Assembly: GCA_964558465.1 (NCBI GenBank)
Contig: CAZLEF010000047.1
Coordinates: 1 to 52,024, forward strand
Length of the DNA stretch: 52,024 nucleotides
Source: JACJYC01 sp964558465
GTDB lineage: Bacteria > Bacteroidota > Bacteroidia > Chitinophagales > Saprospiraceae
Direction of reading: 5' to 3'
The notes under the pieces: model-generated
What the model was told of the DNA's origin: nothing
The model's database searches: none
What the model saw: only the letters and a program-made list of their open reading frames with translations
Program-made: the position numbers and the translations under genes
Part shown: positions 8,449 to 16,590 of the stretch, one piece after another
Numbering within the stretch: position 1 is the first letter of the stretch
Layout: every line of letters starts with the position of its first letter

Positions 8449-8456
8449 CAAAAGTA
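8449..8456 (-). promoter_or_regulatory. -7 box of GLPGLI/barrel operon
   Basis: On the minus strand this reads TACTTTTG, a perfect match to the Bacteroidota -7 consensus TAnnTTTG, 25 bases upstream of the GLPGLI ATG. The AAGGTTAAT repeat block begins 19 bases further upstream, where the -33 element should be. Confidence 0.7.
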
Positions 8457-8475
8457 AGACGGCTTCCTTCACCTG

Positions 8476-8515
8476 AAGGTTAATCAACCTTGATTTAAGG
8501 TTAATTAAGGTTAAT
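8476..8515. promoter_or_regulatory. AAGGTTAAT repeats, probable response-regulator operator
   Basis: AAGGTTAAT occurs at 8476-8484, 8497-8505 and 8507-8515, giving spacings of 21 and 10 bases (two turns and one turn of the helix). An inverted half (AACCTT, 8486-8491) lies between the first two. OmpR/PhoB-class regulators bind phased direct repeats of this kind. The block sits between two divergent -7 boxes, so one regulator could control both the barrel operon and its own operon. Confidence 0.7.
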
Positions 8516-8543
8516 AAAGCCCCGGACTATGCACCGGATTGGG

Positions 8544-8551
8544 TAACTTTG
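8544..8551 (+). promoter_or_regulatory. -7 box of kinase/regulator operon
   Basis: TAACTTTG matches TAnnTTTG perfectly, 41 bases before the kinase ATG. No TTG-type -33 element is visible at the right distance; instead, the last AAGGTTAAT repeat ends 28 bases upstream, as at an activator-dependent promoter. Confidence 0.7.
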
Positions 8552-8592
8552 GCATTGTAAAAGCGAAGGGATGCGGAAAATCCCTTAGGATT

Positions 8593-10029
8593 ATGAACCA
8601 AAAAAATCAATACCGACTTTCAATTGGGCTGATGGCCACCGGCCTTGGGCTCCTGGTTATTTTTCTTTCTGTCTGGCTGAGGAGCGTGTACCGGGAAGAA
8701 TACCAGACCTTGCAGAAATCAACGACCCAGGTTTTTCTTACCTCCATCATGGGCATCCAGAACGAAATTTTGGACGAACTTTATATCCGCCCAAATACTT
8801 TTGCCTGGAAGGATACCGGCAGGATCGAACACAAAGCCGTCCGGCTTCGAATGAACAACGGCTATTTTGAAAAAAAAATCACCGCGCCCAAAGACTCATC
8901 CTTTTTTATTTCAATCAATGCGAAGGCAGGCCCGGGCAATAAGGATAATATGTCGGGCGCATTGTCCCTGATCGTAGCTATGGTAGAAGATTCCCTATGC
9001 TTGGATACCCTCCCCGAATTGGGTCAAAACCGGATGGTCTTTGACAAGGTGAACGACCAACTGGAACAAACCATGTCGGCATCCGAATGGCCGGTTGGAT
9101 ACCGGCTGATCCGGTTTAACGATTCGCTCCCCATTCACCAGCCTGCGTTTATTTCCGGGAAATACCAGGATACCCTTACCGGTGACAGTTATGCGGTGGA
9201 ATTATCGGAGTACCGCCCATACCTGATCAAACAGATGGCGCCTGAAATTTTGTTCGCGCTCCTGCTGTTGCTCATCATCGCCGCTGCTTTCAGGATGATC
9301 TACCTGAACCTGAGAAACCAGCAACGGCTCACCGAGTTAAAAAATGATTTTATCAGCAATGTCACCCATGAACTGAAAACCCCGATCACCACGGTCAGTG
9401 TGGCTATCGAGGCGATGAGCAATTTTAATGCTCTGAAAAACCCGGAACGCACCCGGGAATATCTCGATATCTCGAGGCTGGAACTCCAGCGACTGTCTAT
9501 CCTTGTGGACAAAGTCCTGAAAATGTCCAGGTTCGAACACGGAGGGATCGACCTTAATCCCGAAAACCTGGATTTAAAAGGGCTGGTGGAAGAAATCCTG
9601 CTTTCCATGAAATTGCAGTTTGAACGGCGGCAGGCCAGGGTGATTTTCCGGTCGGCATCGGCTGGTGTTTACTTGCACGGCGACCGCACCCACCTGACCA
9701 GCGTGGTCTATAATTTGTTGGATAATGCCCTGAAATACAGCCCTGAAAACCCGGATATCGATGTGGTGCTGGAAGAACAAGACGACTCGGTCAGCCTGGC
9801 CATCAGCGATAAAGGAATTGGCATACCCAAAGAATATCAGAACAAAATTTTTGACAAATTTTTCCGTGCGCCAACCGGTGATGTGCACAATACTAAGGGC
9901 CACGGATTGGGCCTGAGTTATGTGGCCAAGGTGATCCGGGAGCACCGCGGCCAGATCAAAGTGGAAAGCAAACCGGGATCGGGAGCGTGTTTTACCATCC
10001 AATTGCCAAAGATGTATGCGGCAGGTTAA
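8593..10029 (+). CDS. Sensor histidine kinase
   Basis: Inner-membrane kinase of 478 residues. Transmembrane helix 1 (~10-28) and helix 2 (~222-242) enclose a periplasmic sensor of about 190 residues that matches no domain I recognise. The phosphoacceptor is His259 in 'NVTHELKTPITT'. The ATP-binding domain has an N box (NLLDNALKYSP), G1 (SDKGIGIP), F (FDKFFR) and G2 (GHGLGLSYV). All catalytic motifs look intact. ATG 8593 is chosen because it directly precedes helix 1; a longer in-frame extension would overlap the promoter. It overlaps the regulator gene by 14 bases, so the two proteins are co-translated partners. It is similar in layout to RprX-type kinases; the signal is probably periplasmic or envelope-derived (inference). 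Confidence 0.92.
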   Translation: MNQKNQYRLSIGLMATGLGLLVIFLSVWLRSVYREEYQTLQKSTTQVFLTSIMGIQNEILDELYIRPNTFAWKDTGRIEHKAVRLRMNNGYFEKKITAPKDSSFFISINAKAGPGNKDNMSGALSLIVAMVEDSLCLDTLPELGQNRMVFDKVNDQLEQTMSASEWPVGYRLIRFNDSLPIHQPAFISGKYQDTLTGDSYAVELSEYRPYLIKQMAPEILFALLLLLIIAAAFRMIYLNLRNQQRLTELKNDFISNVTHELKTPITTVSVAIEAMSNFNALKNPERTREYLDISRLELQRLSILVDKVLKMSRFEHGGIDLNPENLDLKGLVEEILLSMKLQFERRQARVIFRSASAGVYLHGDRTHLTSVVYNLLDNALKYSPENPDIDVVLEEQDDSVSLAISDKGIGIPKEYQNKIFDKFFRAPTGDVHNTKGHGLGLSYVAKVIREHRGQIKVESKPGSGACFTIQLPKMYAAG

Positions 10030-10708
10030 GATCTTATATGTTGAGGATGAGCCTTTCCTGGCTAAAATTGTCAAGGAAAGCCTGGAGAGCCGGGATTTCA
10101 GGGTAACCTGGATCGAGGACGGCCAGGAAGCATTACCGGCGTTTCAGCGCCAACATCCGGATATCTGTGTCCTCGATGTGATGCTGCCCAATGTGGACGG
10201 ATTTGAGATCGGATCGCAGATCCGCAAACTTTCGCCTTCGGTGCCGATTATTTTTTTGACTGCCAAAAACCAGACCCAGGATGTCCTGAAAGGTTTTGAA
10301 TCGGGTGGGAATGATTATTTGCGCAAACCCTTCAGCCTGGAAGAACTGATCGCCCGCGTTTACAACCTGCTGAACCTGGCCGGGGCCAACCTGCATCCGG
10401 AAACCGCAACTGAAACCATTGCTTTTGGCCGGTACAAATTCTACCCTCAGCGCCTGGAACTGCACTTTGGCGACAAGGTTCGGAAACTTTCCCACCGGGA
10501 AACCCAGTTGCTGCAAATCCTGGCCAGTAACCGCAATGCGGCCGTCGACCGCCGGGAGATCCTCCAAACCGTATGGGGTGACGACTCTTTTTTTAACTCC
10601 CGCAACCTGGATGTATACATTGCCAAACTCCGGGATTTCCTCCGCGACGACCCGGATGTACAGATCATTACCCTGAAGGGTGTCGGTTACCATTTTGCTG
10701 TCGGCTAA
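10016..10708 (+). CDS. OmpR/PhoB-type response regulator
   Basis: Protein of 230 residues. The receiver domain (1-~120) has acidic residues 'VEDE' near the start, phosphoacceptor Asp54 in 'CVLDVMLP', Thr in 'IIFLTAKN' and Lys in 'YLRKPFS'. The C-terminal winged-helix DNA-binding domain (~135-230) includes 'LSHRETQLLQILASN' and 'SFFNSRNLDVYIAKLR'. It is cognate to the overlapping kinase. The phased repeats at 8476-8515 upstream of its own operon are its most likely binding site. No terminator is seen; the gene runs into the composite repeat region 10709-10920. Confidence 0.93.
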   Translation: MRQVKILYVEDEPFLAKIVKESLESRDFRVTWIEDGQEALPAFQRQHPDICVLDVMLPNVDGFEIGSQIRKLSPSVPIIFLTAKNQTQDVLKGFESGGNDYLRKPFSLEELIARVYNLLNLAGANLHPETATETIAFGRYKFYPQRLELHFGDKVRKLSHRETQLLQILASNRNAAVDRREILQTVWGDDSFFNSRNLDVYIAKLRDFLRDDPDVQIITLKGVGYHFAVG

Positions 10709-10920
10709 CCCAATCAAAAAATGATTCGATTGAAACGATTGGTTCGATTGTTTCGATTGGCTTCGCCCGCCGTACCACCCCGCGGCGTGGGTAGGTGGGG
10801 TCGATGGGAACGCCACGCCTCGGCGTGGTCAAATCAACAAATCAACGCATCAACAAATCAACAATTGATTCGATTCTTTGGCCAATCGATCAATCGTATC
10901 ATTCGAAACAATCGGATCAA
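10709..10920. repeat. Composite intergenic element, copy 1
   Basis: The entire gap between two converging genes is built from modules: GATTCGATTG words (10718-10770), GC-rich palindromes including CCACGCC-TC-GGCGTGG (10813-10828), AATCAAC words (10831-10870), then AATCGAT words to 10920. Bases 10831-10870 match the reverse complement of 14982-15021 at 39 of 40 positions. Confidence 0.8.
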
Positions 10921-13323
10921 TTACAACACCGTTATTCCCCCCTTCACCACAATAACCTTCCCGGGCACGACCTCCACCTCGGCAAAAAACACGTAAACCC
11001 CGGGCATGACCCGTTTTCCGCGAAAAGTGCCGTCCCATCCCGTTGCGGTATCGTTGGTTACGAGGTTTTGACCGAGAAAAAGCTGATCGCCCCAACGGTC
11101 AAAGATCAGCAAACGGTGGATTGGCAGGGGATCACGCGAGTAAAGGGTAAACCGGTCGTTTCCAAAGGCTGAATCATGGCGCAGTACGTTGGGCGCAAAT
11201 ACATTGGGCTCAACCTGAATGAAAAAGCTGTCGATGGCCGGGCAGCCTTCGTCGTCAAACACCGTAACGCTTACCCAGGAATCGTCGGCGGGCCGGATGG
11301 TATACCGCAGGCAATCGACACATTCGGTACTGTCGGTTGGCGACCATATCGAAGAGACAATGGGCCGTTCCGGTATGGCCTCCAGGATGACCTCATCACC
11401 CGGTTTGAGCGGCGCCTTTAATCTTCTTGGGACGATCTCCACCAGAAAACTATCGGGCTGGCCGATGGCGATGGCCAGCGGCCGGTTGTAACAGCCGGTG
11501 GAATCCCGCACAACCAGCTTGTAATCGCCGGCGGCAATGGTATTGTATTGCGGATTGGCGGAAAAGCTGCGCCCGTTGTCAACCGAATACCGGTAGGGCG
11601 GCAATCCGCCTGAAGGGCTGCCGAAGCGAATGGCGCCGTCATTAAAATCATAACAGGAAGGTTCTTCCGTTTCATAGGGGAATTGCGGCGAATTGAAAAT
11701 CGCGCTGACCGTATCGGATGCAAAATCGGTTCGCCTGCATACCCCCAGATAACCGACAGCGGTATACAATCCCGGCGCATAGGCTGCAAAAACCGTATCC
11801 GGGCCGTATTGCAGGACGGAGTCTTCGTACATCCATTGCACGCCGTCAAACAGGCCGGTGGCCACCAGGGTATCCGGGCAGACCCCGTCGCCAATGAGTG
11901 TTACGGCAATTTCAGGCTCGGCAATTTTGCTGAACCCGGAGTAAAATGCTGCAAAACTGGCTGGTTCGTTCCGGCCGTACATGGCGACCTGGATGGCCGC
12001 GTCGGCCACTACGCTGATTTTTTCGGGCCTGTCGGCCTGGGTGAAAAGGTCGAGTTTCCGGTAGGTCACAAAATCGGGATTGCCGGGTACGGGGTCCGGT
12101 TGTCCGAGGGGGATGACCGAGCCGTCTATCCGGGCCGTAACCTGGGAGTTTCGCATGGCCGTGATCATCAGCCCGCCTTCAAAACGCATGCTGCCGATGA
12201 GATTTGGCTGGTATATATTGTCCACTGCATTGGAAATGCCGCAACTGATGGGCGGCACAAAGATCAGGCCTGCAGTCCGGTATTGGTCGGCTGCCTGCGC
12301 CGTTCCGCCGATCATCTGGTAGAGGAACACGGCTTCAGAAGTGCGGATGTACAGGTTTCCGGCGGATGAGTAAGCGTTGGTGGATACTTCATAGCTCTGA
12401 CCCGCTTGCAGGGTTGCCACCGGGTTCGAATTGCCGTTCAGCCAAACCCGCGTATTGTTCAGGTGTGCGATGACGATGGGCCGTTCCAGCGCCGAAGAGC
12501 CGTTGCCTTTGCAAAGGATATATTCTTTGCCGGTTTTTTCAAAGGGCGCAATCTGGTCTATACCGATGTCGTGCGCCTGAAAGACAATCGGCGCCCCCAC
12601 CCACGAACCACAGTTGACCACGATGGGTTTGCTGGATTCCAGCAGGGCGCCCATAAATCCGTTTGCAGTCTGCGTTGTGCCGTTGATATCGATGTAATGC
12701 GAAAAAACCAGGGATTCTCCTTTGTGGAGGAACATGTTCACCGGGCCGGTGGAGGGGACGTTTGCACCGTTGATCCGGAAGGAAAGATTATCATTGAAAT
12801 TCGAAAAGGAAATAAAAGTAGAATCTTCCGTGGCCATCATACCTACAAAATTGGAGCGGCGGTTGTTGCCGTCAATCTCCTGGATCAAATGCCCGATCCG
12901 GAAGGTTTTCCCCAAAGCGCCTCGGCCTTTGCAGGTCAGGTCGCCGGCATGAAAAGAAGAATTGCTGTGTACCCGGAAATAGGCGTAAAACTTTTTGGGG
13001 CCGTCGATGATCAGCCCTTTTGATTTGAGCGGTATGTGGAGCATAGCCTCAGAAACCAGGGTGTAGGAACTGTTATTGTCGCCGAGGTCGTGGCGGTAGG
13101 GTTGGGCATTGCTGATCGTTACCTTGGAGATCTGGTTGCCTGACCCGGTCCGGATCGTCACTTCAAACGGCTCCGTCTCAGGTGTGGAAAGGTACAGGAA
13201 TTGCGGGCCCCATTCTTCCCGGGCATGCATTGGCGGCAACCAGTGAATGGTGTCCAACTGGCCGGTCAGGGCAGAAGCCTGAGCCATAGACCAAAGGGCG
13301 AAAATCAGGCGGATAGGTTTCAT
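10921..13323 (-). CDS. T9SS type B cargo protein with IgGFc-binding-like domain
   Basis: Secreted protein of 800 residues with an N-terminal signal peptide (~1-22). Residues ~100-460 resemble the IgGFc-binding N-terminal domain ('FEKTGKEYILCKGNGSS', 'NNTRVWLNGNSNPVATL', 'TSEAVFLYQMIGG'), a mucin-associated module also found in bacterial surface proteins. An SprB-like repeat (~545-620, 'GGLPPYRYSVDNGRSF') and a linker module with 'TECVDCLRY' follow. The type B T9SS sorting domain occupies ~707-800 ('NVFAPNVL', 'LLIFDRWGDQLF', 'TGWDGTFRGK', 'MPGVYVFFAEV'). It is expected to be secreted and surface-attached, or released, acting in adhesion. What it binds is unknown. The SprB and linker modules recur in the 2321-residue protein at 36849. 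Confidence 0.87.
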   Translation of the reverse strand: MKPIRLIFALWSMAQASALTGQLDTIHWLPPMHAREEWGPQFLYLSTPETEPFEVTIRTGSGNQISKVTISNAQPYRHDLGDNNSSYTLVSEAMLHIPLKSKGLIIDGPKKFYAYFRVHSNSSFHAGDLTCKGRGALGKTFRIGHLIQEIDGNNRRSNFVGMMATEDSTFISFSNFNDNLSFRINGANVPSTGPVNMFLHKGESLVFSHYIDINGTTQTANGFMGALLESSKPIVVNCGSWVGAPIVFQAHDIGIDQIAPFEKTGKEYILCKGNGSSALERPIVIAHLNNTRVWLNGNSNPVATLQAGQSYEVSTNAYSSAGNLYIRTSEAVFLYQMIGGTAQAADQYRTAGLIFVPPISCGISNAVDNIYQPNLIGSMRFEGGLMITAMRNSQVTARIDGSVIPLGQPDPVPGNPDFVTYRKLDLFTQADRPEKISVVADAAIQVAMYGRNEPASFAAFYSGFSKIAEPEIAVTLIGDGVCPDTLVATGLFDGVQWMYEDSVLQYGPDTVFAAYAPGLYTAVGYLGVCRRTDFASDTVSAIFNSPQFPYETEEPSCYDFNDGAIRFGSPSGGLPPYRYSVDNGRSFSANPQYNTIAAGDYKLVVRDSTGCYNRPLAIAIGQPDSFLVEIVPRRLKAPLKPGDEVILEAIPERPIVSSIWSPTDSTECVDCLRYTIRPADDSWVSVTVFDDEGCPAIDSFFIQVEPNVFAPNVLRHDSAFGNDRFTLYSRDPLPIHRLLIFDRWGDQLFLGQNLVTNDTATGWDGTFRGKRVMPGVYVFFAEVEVVPGKVIVVKGGITVL

Positions 13324-13500
13324 CCTCAGGCTGTTTATGAGGGTAATTTACTGTTTTTTTTTGACAGAAACACCACTTGATCCATTGTATTGGCTTGGAT
13401 TTGACAATTTCAATCCTGCATTCAACCCTGAGCCGGAGGGTTCCGGCGGAGAAAGTTGAATTTTAGGTCCTGTCTTTGTTACCCTTGGCAAAAGCATTCT

Positions 13501-13508
13501 TACCTTTG
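13501..13508 (+). promoter_or_regulatory. -7 box of phosphoglucosamine mutase gene
   Basis: TACCTTTG is a perfect -7 box, with a TTTG at 13475-13478 as possible -33 element. Transcription would begin near 13515, only about 10 bases before TTG 13524. Transcripts would therefore lack the in-frame TTG codons at 13476, 13485 and 13506, which decides the start codon. Confidence 0.65.
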
Positions 13509-13523
13509 CAAAAAAATAAGACA

Positions 13524-14903
13524 TTGACACTGATCAAATCCATTTCCGGTTTCAGAGGCACTATTGGCGGCCGTGCCGGAGACAACCTCACCCCCATCGA
13601 TGTAGTTGAGTGCACAGCAGCTTACGGCGCTATGCTGCTGGATCGGAAAGCCCCTAAAAAGATTGTCATTGGCCGGGACGCCAGACCCTCCGGACCGATG
13701 GTCAGCCAATTGGCCGCTTCCACCCTGACGGGTATGGGATTTGATGTGATCGATCTCGGCTTGTCCACAACACCCACCGTGGAAATGGCGGTTCCCGCCC
13801 TCTCAGCGGGGGGCGGCATCATCATTACCGCCAGCCACAACCCTAAAGCCTGGAATGCGTTGAAATTCCTCAACCAGGCCGGCGATTTTATTTCCAGGGA
13901 AGATGGAGTTGAAATTTTGAGCCGGCTGGAAAAAGGTGGATTCCATTTTGCAGGCGTAGACGAACTGGGCAGTTACCAACCTGAAACCGGATGGATCGAC
14001 CGGCATATTGACGCCATTCTGGCCCTGGATTACATCGACGCGGAGGCCATAAAAAAAAGAGCTTTTAAAGTGGTGGTCGACCCCGTGAATTCCACCGGCG
14101 CGTTGGCCCTGCCGCCCTTGCTCCACCGGCTTGGATGCCAGGTGATCCTGATCAACGGCGAGGTGTCCGGCCAGTTCGCCCACAACCCGGAGCCGCTTCC
14201 GCAACATTTAGAGGACCTGTGCGAAACGGTACTCCGGGAAAAGGCAGATATGGGCATTGCCGTCGACCCGGATGTGGACCGCCTGGCCCTGGTAGATGAA
14301 AACGGCGTTCTGTTCGGGGAGGAATACACCCTGGTGGCAGCTGCGGACTTTATGCTCGCCAGGAAAAAAGGCAACACGGTATCCAATCTTTCTTCGACCC
14401 GGGCTTTGCGCGACCTGACCCGGGAACACGGGGCCAGCTATTTTGCCAGCGCGGTGGGGGAGGTGAATGTGGTCGAAAAGATGAAGGCCGTGGGGGCAGT
14501 GATCGGTGGAGAAGGCAACGGCGGGGTTATTTTGCCCGACCTTCATTACGGCCGGGATGCCCTTGTCGGCACGGCGCTGATCCTGGCCCGGCTGGCTGAG
14601 TTGGATACAACCCTTTCGGGGCTCCGGAAAAAATATCCGGATTACCAGATGGTGAAAGACAAAATGGAGCTGACGCCGGACCTGGACATGGACGGGATCC
14701 TCTCCGGGCTCGAAAAACGATTCGAAGGCGAGCAGATCAATACCGAAGACGGCTTGAAACTGGATTTCGAACGGGGCTGGGTCCATCTCCGCAAATCCAA
14801 TACTGAACCGATCATCCGCATCTACGCTGAATCCGATACGGATGCCGGGGCAAAGGCCCTGGTTGATCTGATAAAATCGGAAATGAATATTCTTATTAGT
14901 TGA
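13524..14903 (+). CDS. glmM: Phosphoglucosamine mutase (phosphohexomutase)
   Basis: Cytoplasmic enzyme of 459 residues that converts glucosamine-6-phosphate to glucosamine-1-phosphate on the way to UDP-GlcNAc and peptidoglycan. The catalytic phosphoserine is S104 in 'ITASHNPKAWN'. The metal loop is 'DPDVDRLAL', the sugar-binding loop 'GGEGNGGV', and the phosphate-binding C-terminus 'RKSNTEPIIRIYAES'. The N-terminus (TLIKSISGFRGTIGG) matches GlmM orthologues in this phylum when translation begins at TTG 13524. The promoter position supports this over upstream TTGs. A phosphomannomutase activity cannot be fully excluded. The next gene is downstream beyond a repeat element, so it may be read through. 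Confidence 0.88.
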   Translation: MTLIKSISGFRGTIGGRAGDNLTPIDVVECTAAYGAMLLDRKAPKKIVIGRDARPSGPMVSQLAASTLTGMGFDVIDLGLSTTPTVEMAVPALSAGGGIIITASHNPKAWNALKFLNQAGDFISREDGVEILSRLEKGGFHFAGVDELGSYQPETGWIDRHIDAILALDYIDAEAIKKRAFKVVVDPVNSTGALALPPLLHRLGCQVILINGEVSGQFAHNPEPLPQHLEDLCETVLREKADMGIAVDPDVDRLALVDENGVLFGEEYTLVAAADFMLARKKGNTVSNLSSTRALRDLTREHGASYFASAVGEVNVVEKMKAVGAVIGGEGNGGVILPDLHYGRDALVGTALILARLAELDTTLSGLRKKYPDYQMVKDKMELTPDLDMDGILSGLEKRFEGEQINTEDGLKLDFERGWVHLRKSNTEPIIRIYAESDTDAGAKALVDLIKSEMNILIS

Positions 14904-15066
14904 TTGATGGAATTGCGTGCGGCGCAGAAGGCGCGGAGAAACTGAAACCCAGACAGGTACCACGTCGCGGCGAATCAATCCAATCAATTGTTGATTTGTT
15001 GATGCGTTGATTCGTTGATTTGAAAGTCAAATCGAATCAATCGAACCAATCGAACCAATTCAGCCA
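14904..15066. repeat. Composite intergenic element, copy 2
   Basis: After GGCGCAGAAGGCGCGGAG-type words (14920-14938) and a partial CCACGTCGCGGCG palindrome, the gap fills with TTGATTTG/GATGCGTTGATTCG words and then TCGAATCAATCGAACC words. These run to five bases before the next ATG. Bases 14982-15021 are the inverted 39/40 match to 10831-10870. The array occupies the position where a promoter for the next gene would be expected. Confidence 0.8.
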
Positions 15067-16542
15067 ATGGAAAAATTTACCCACAACCAGATCAACATCG
15101 CTGCCCTCGAATCCTGGTTTGAACCCTTTCGGAAAAATGTGATTGGGTGGGACCAGCGTTTCCTGTCGCCCTATGGTGAAAAAACCATTGTATACGCCGA
15201 CTGGACGGCTAGCGGTCGCCTTTACCGGCCGATCGAAGAAAAATTATTGGAGGATTTTGGTCCTTTTGTGGGGAATACCCATACGGAAACCACCGTCACC
15301 GGCTGTTCCATGACCCTGGCCTACCACAAAGCAAAAGAAATCATCAAACACCACGTTGGGGCGCGGCATTCCGATGTGCTGATCTCGTCCAATTCGGGCA
15401 TGACCGGGGTGATCAATAAATTCCAGCGTTTATTGGGCCTGAAGCTCCATGAAAGGTTCCGGCCTCTTGTTCGTATTCCGGATGAAGACCGGCCCATTGT
15501 TTTCGTCAGCCATATGGAACACCACTCCAACCAGACCTCCTGGCTGGAGACCATTGCCGAGGTAGAAGTCATTCACCCTGACGAAGAAGGATTGATGGAC
15601 CTGGGGCATTTAAGCGCCCTTCTGGAACGCTATCAGAACAGGAAAATGAAAATTGCCGCAATTACTTCCTGTTCCAATGTAACCGGGATCCGGACACCCT
15701 ACCACGAGGTCGCTGAACTCATGCATCGATCGGGCGGCCTGTGTTTTGTGGATTTTGCCTGTTCGGCCCCTTATATTGAGATCAATATGCGCCCCGGAGA
15801 CCCGGTACAGCACCTGGATGCCATTTACTTTTCGCCTCATAAATTCCTGGGCGGCCCCGGCTCAAGCGGCATTCTGGTCTTTGACCCCCGATTGTATAAA
15901 AACAAGGTGCCCGACCATCCCGGAGGCGGCACGGTAGACTGGACCAATCCCTGGGGGGAACACCGGTACATCGAAGAAATTGAAGCGCGGGAAGACGGTG
16001 GGACGCCGGCTTTTCTGCAAACCATTAAAACAGCCCTTTGCATCCAATTGAAGGAAAAAATGGGCGTCGAAAATATGCTGCGCCGGGAAGAGGAATTGCT
16101 GGAATTGATCTGGGACCGGTTTGACCGGCTTGAAAACCTGCATATCCTGGCCGACCGGCAAAGGCACCGTTTAGGGGTAGTTTCTTTTTATATCGACGAC
16201 CTGCATTACAATCTGGGTGTCCGGTTGTTGAACGACCGGTTCGGCATCCAGGTGCGCGGCGGCTGCTCCTGTGCGGGGACCTACGGGCATTTTTTGCTGC
16301 ATGTGGAACCGAATTATTCCAAATCGATCACGGATCGTATTTCCGAAGGCGATCTTTCCCTCAAACCCGGCTGGATCAGGATGTCCATCCACCCAGTGAT
16401 GACGGATTCAGAGATCATTTTCACGCTGGATGCGATCGAAGCGCTTTGCCGGAACCATCAGGAATGGGCCAAAGACTACGAATATCACCCCAGGACCAAT
16501 GAATTCAATTATAAATACGCCGGTCCGGTTGAGCCTCAATGA
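15067..16542 (+). CDS. Class V aminotransferase (cysteine desulfurase-like)
   Basis: PLP enzyme of 491 residues with the SufS/CsdA-type fold. PLP lysine is K259 in 'FSPHKFLGGPGSSG'. His in 'VSHMEHHSNQTSW' and Asp in 'CFVDFACSAP' are at the usual sites. A cysteine-rich loop 'VRGGCSCAGTYGHF' lies near residue 400, where SufS/IscS enzymes carry their persulfide Cys. At 491 residues it is longer than SufS (~405), with an extended N-terminus and insertions, and no suf or isc genes are adjacent. It therefore belongs to the broader class V group and the substrate is open. It starts right after a repeat array; transcription may come from glmM. Confidence 0.82.
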   Translation: MEKFTHNQINIAALESWFEPFRKNVIGWDQRFLSPYGEKTIVYADWTASGRLYRPIEEKLLEDFGPFVGNTHTETTVTGCSMTLAYHKAKEIIKHHVGARHSDVLISSNSGMTGVINKFQRLLGLKLHERFRPLVRIPDEDRPIVFVSHMEHHSNQTSWLETIAEVEVIHPDEEGLMDLGHLSALLERYQNRKMKIAAITSCSNVTGIRTPYHEVAELMHRSGGLCFVDFACSAPYIEINMRPGDPVQHLDAIYFSPHKFLGGPGSSGILVFDPRLYKNKVPDHPGGGTVDWTNPWGEHRYIEEIEAREDGGTPAFLQTIKTALCIQLKEKMGVENMLRREEELLELIWDRFDRLENLHILADRQRHRLGVVSFYIDDLHYNLGVRLLNDRFGIQVRGGCSCAGTYGHFLLHVEPNYSKSITDRISEGDLSLKPGWIRMSIHPVMTDSEIIFTLDAIEALCRNHQEWAKDYEYHPRTNEFNYKYAGPVEPQ

Positions 16543-16590
16543 GTGGACAAATGGTTTAAATGGTAACGCCCGCAGTCGCCTCGGATAAAT

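Noticed and set aside
1..15066. AATCGATT/AATCAAC arrays as a CRISPR array
   Set aside because: Units are 6-9 bases, directly abutting, without unique spacers of constant length and without cas genes.
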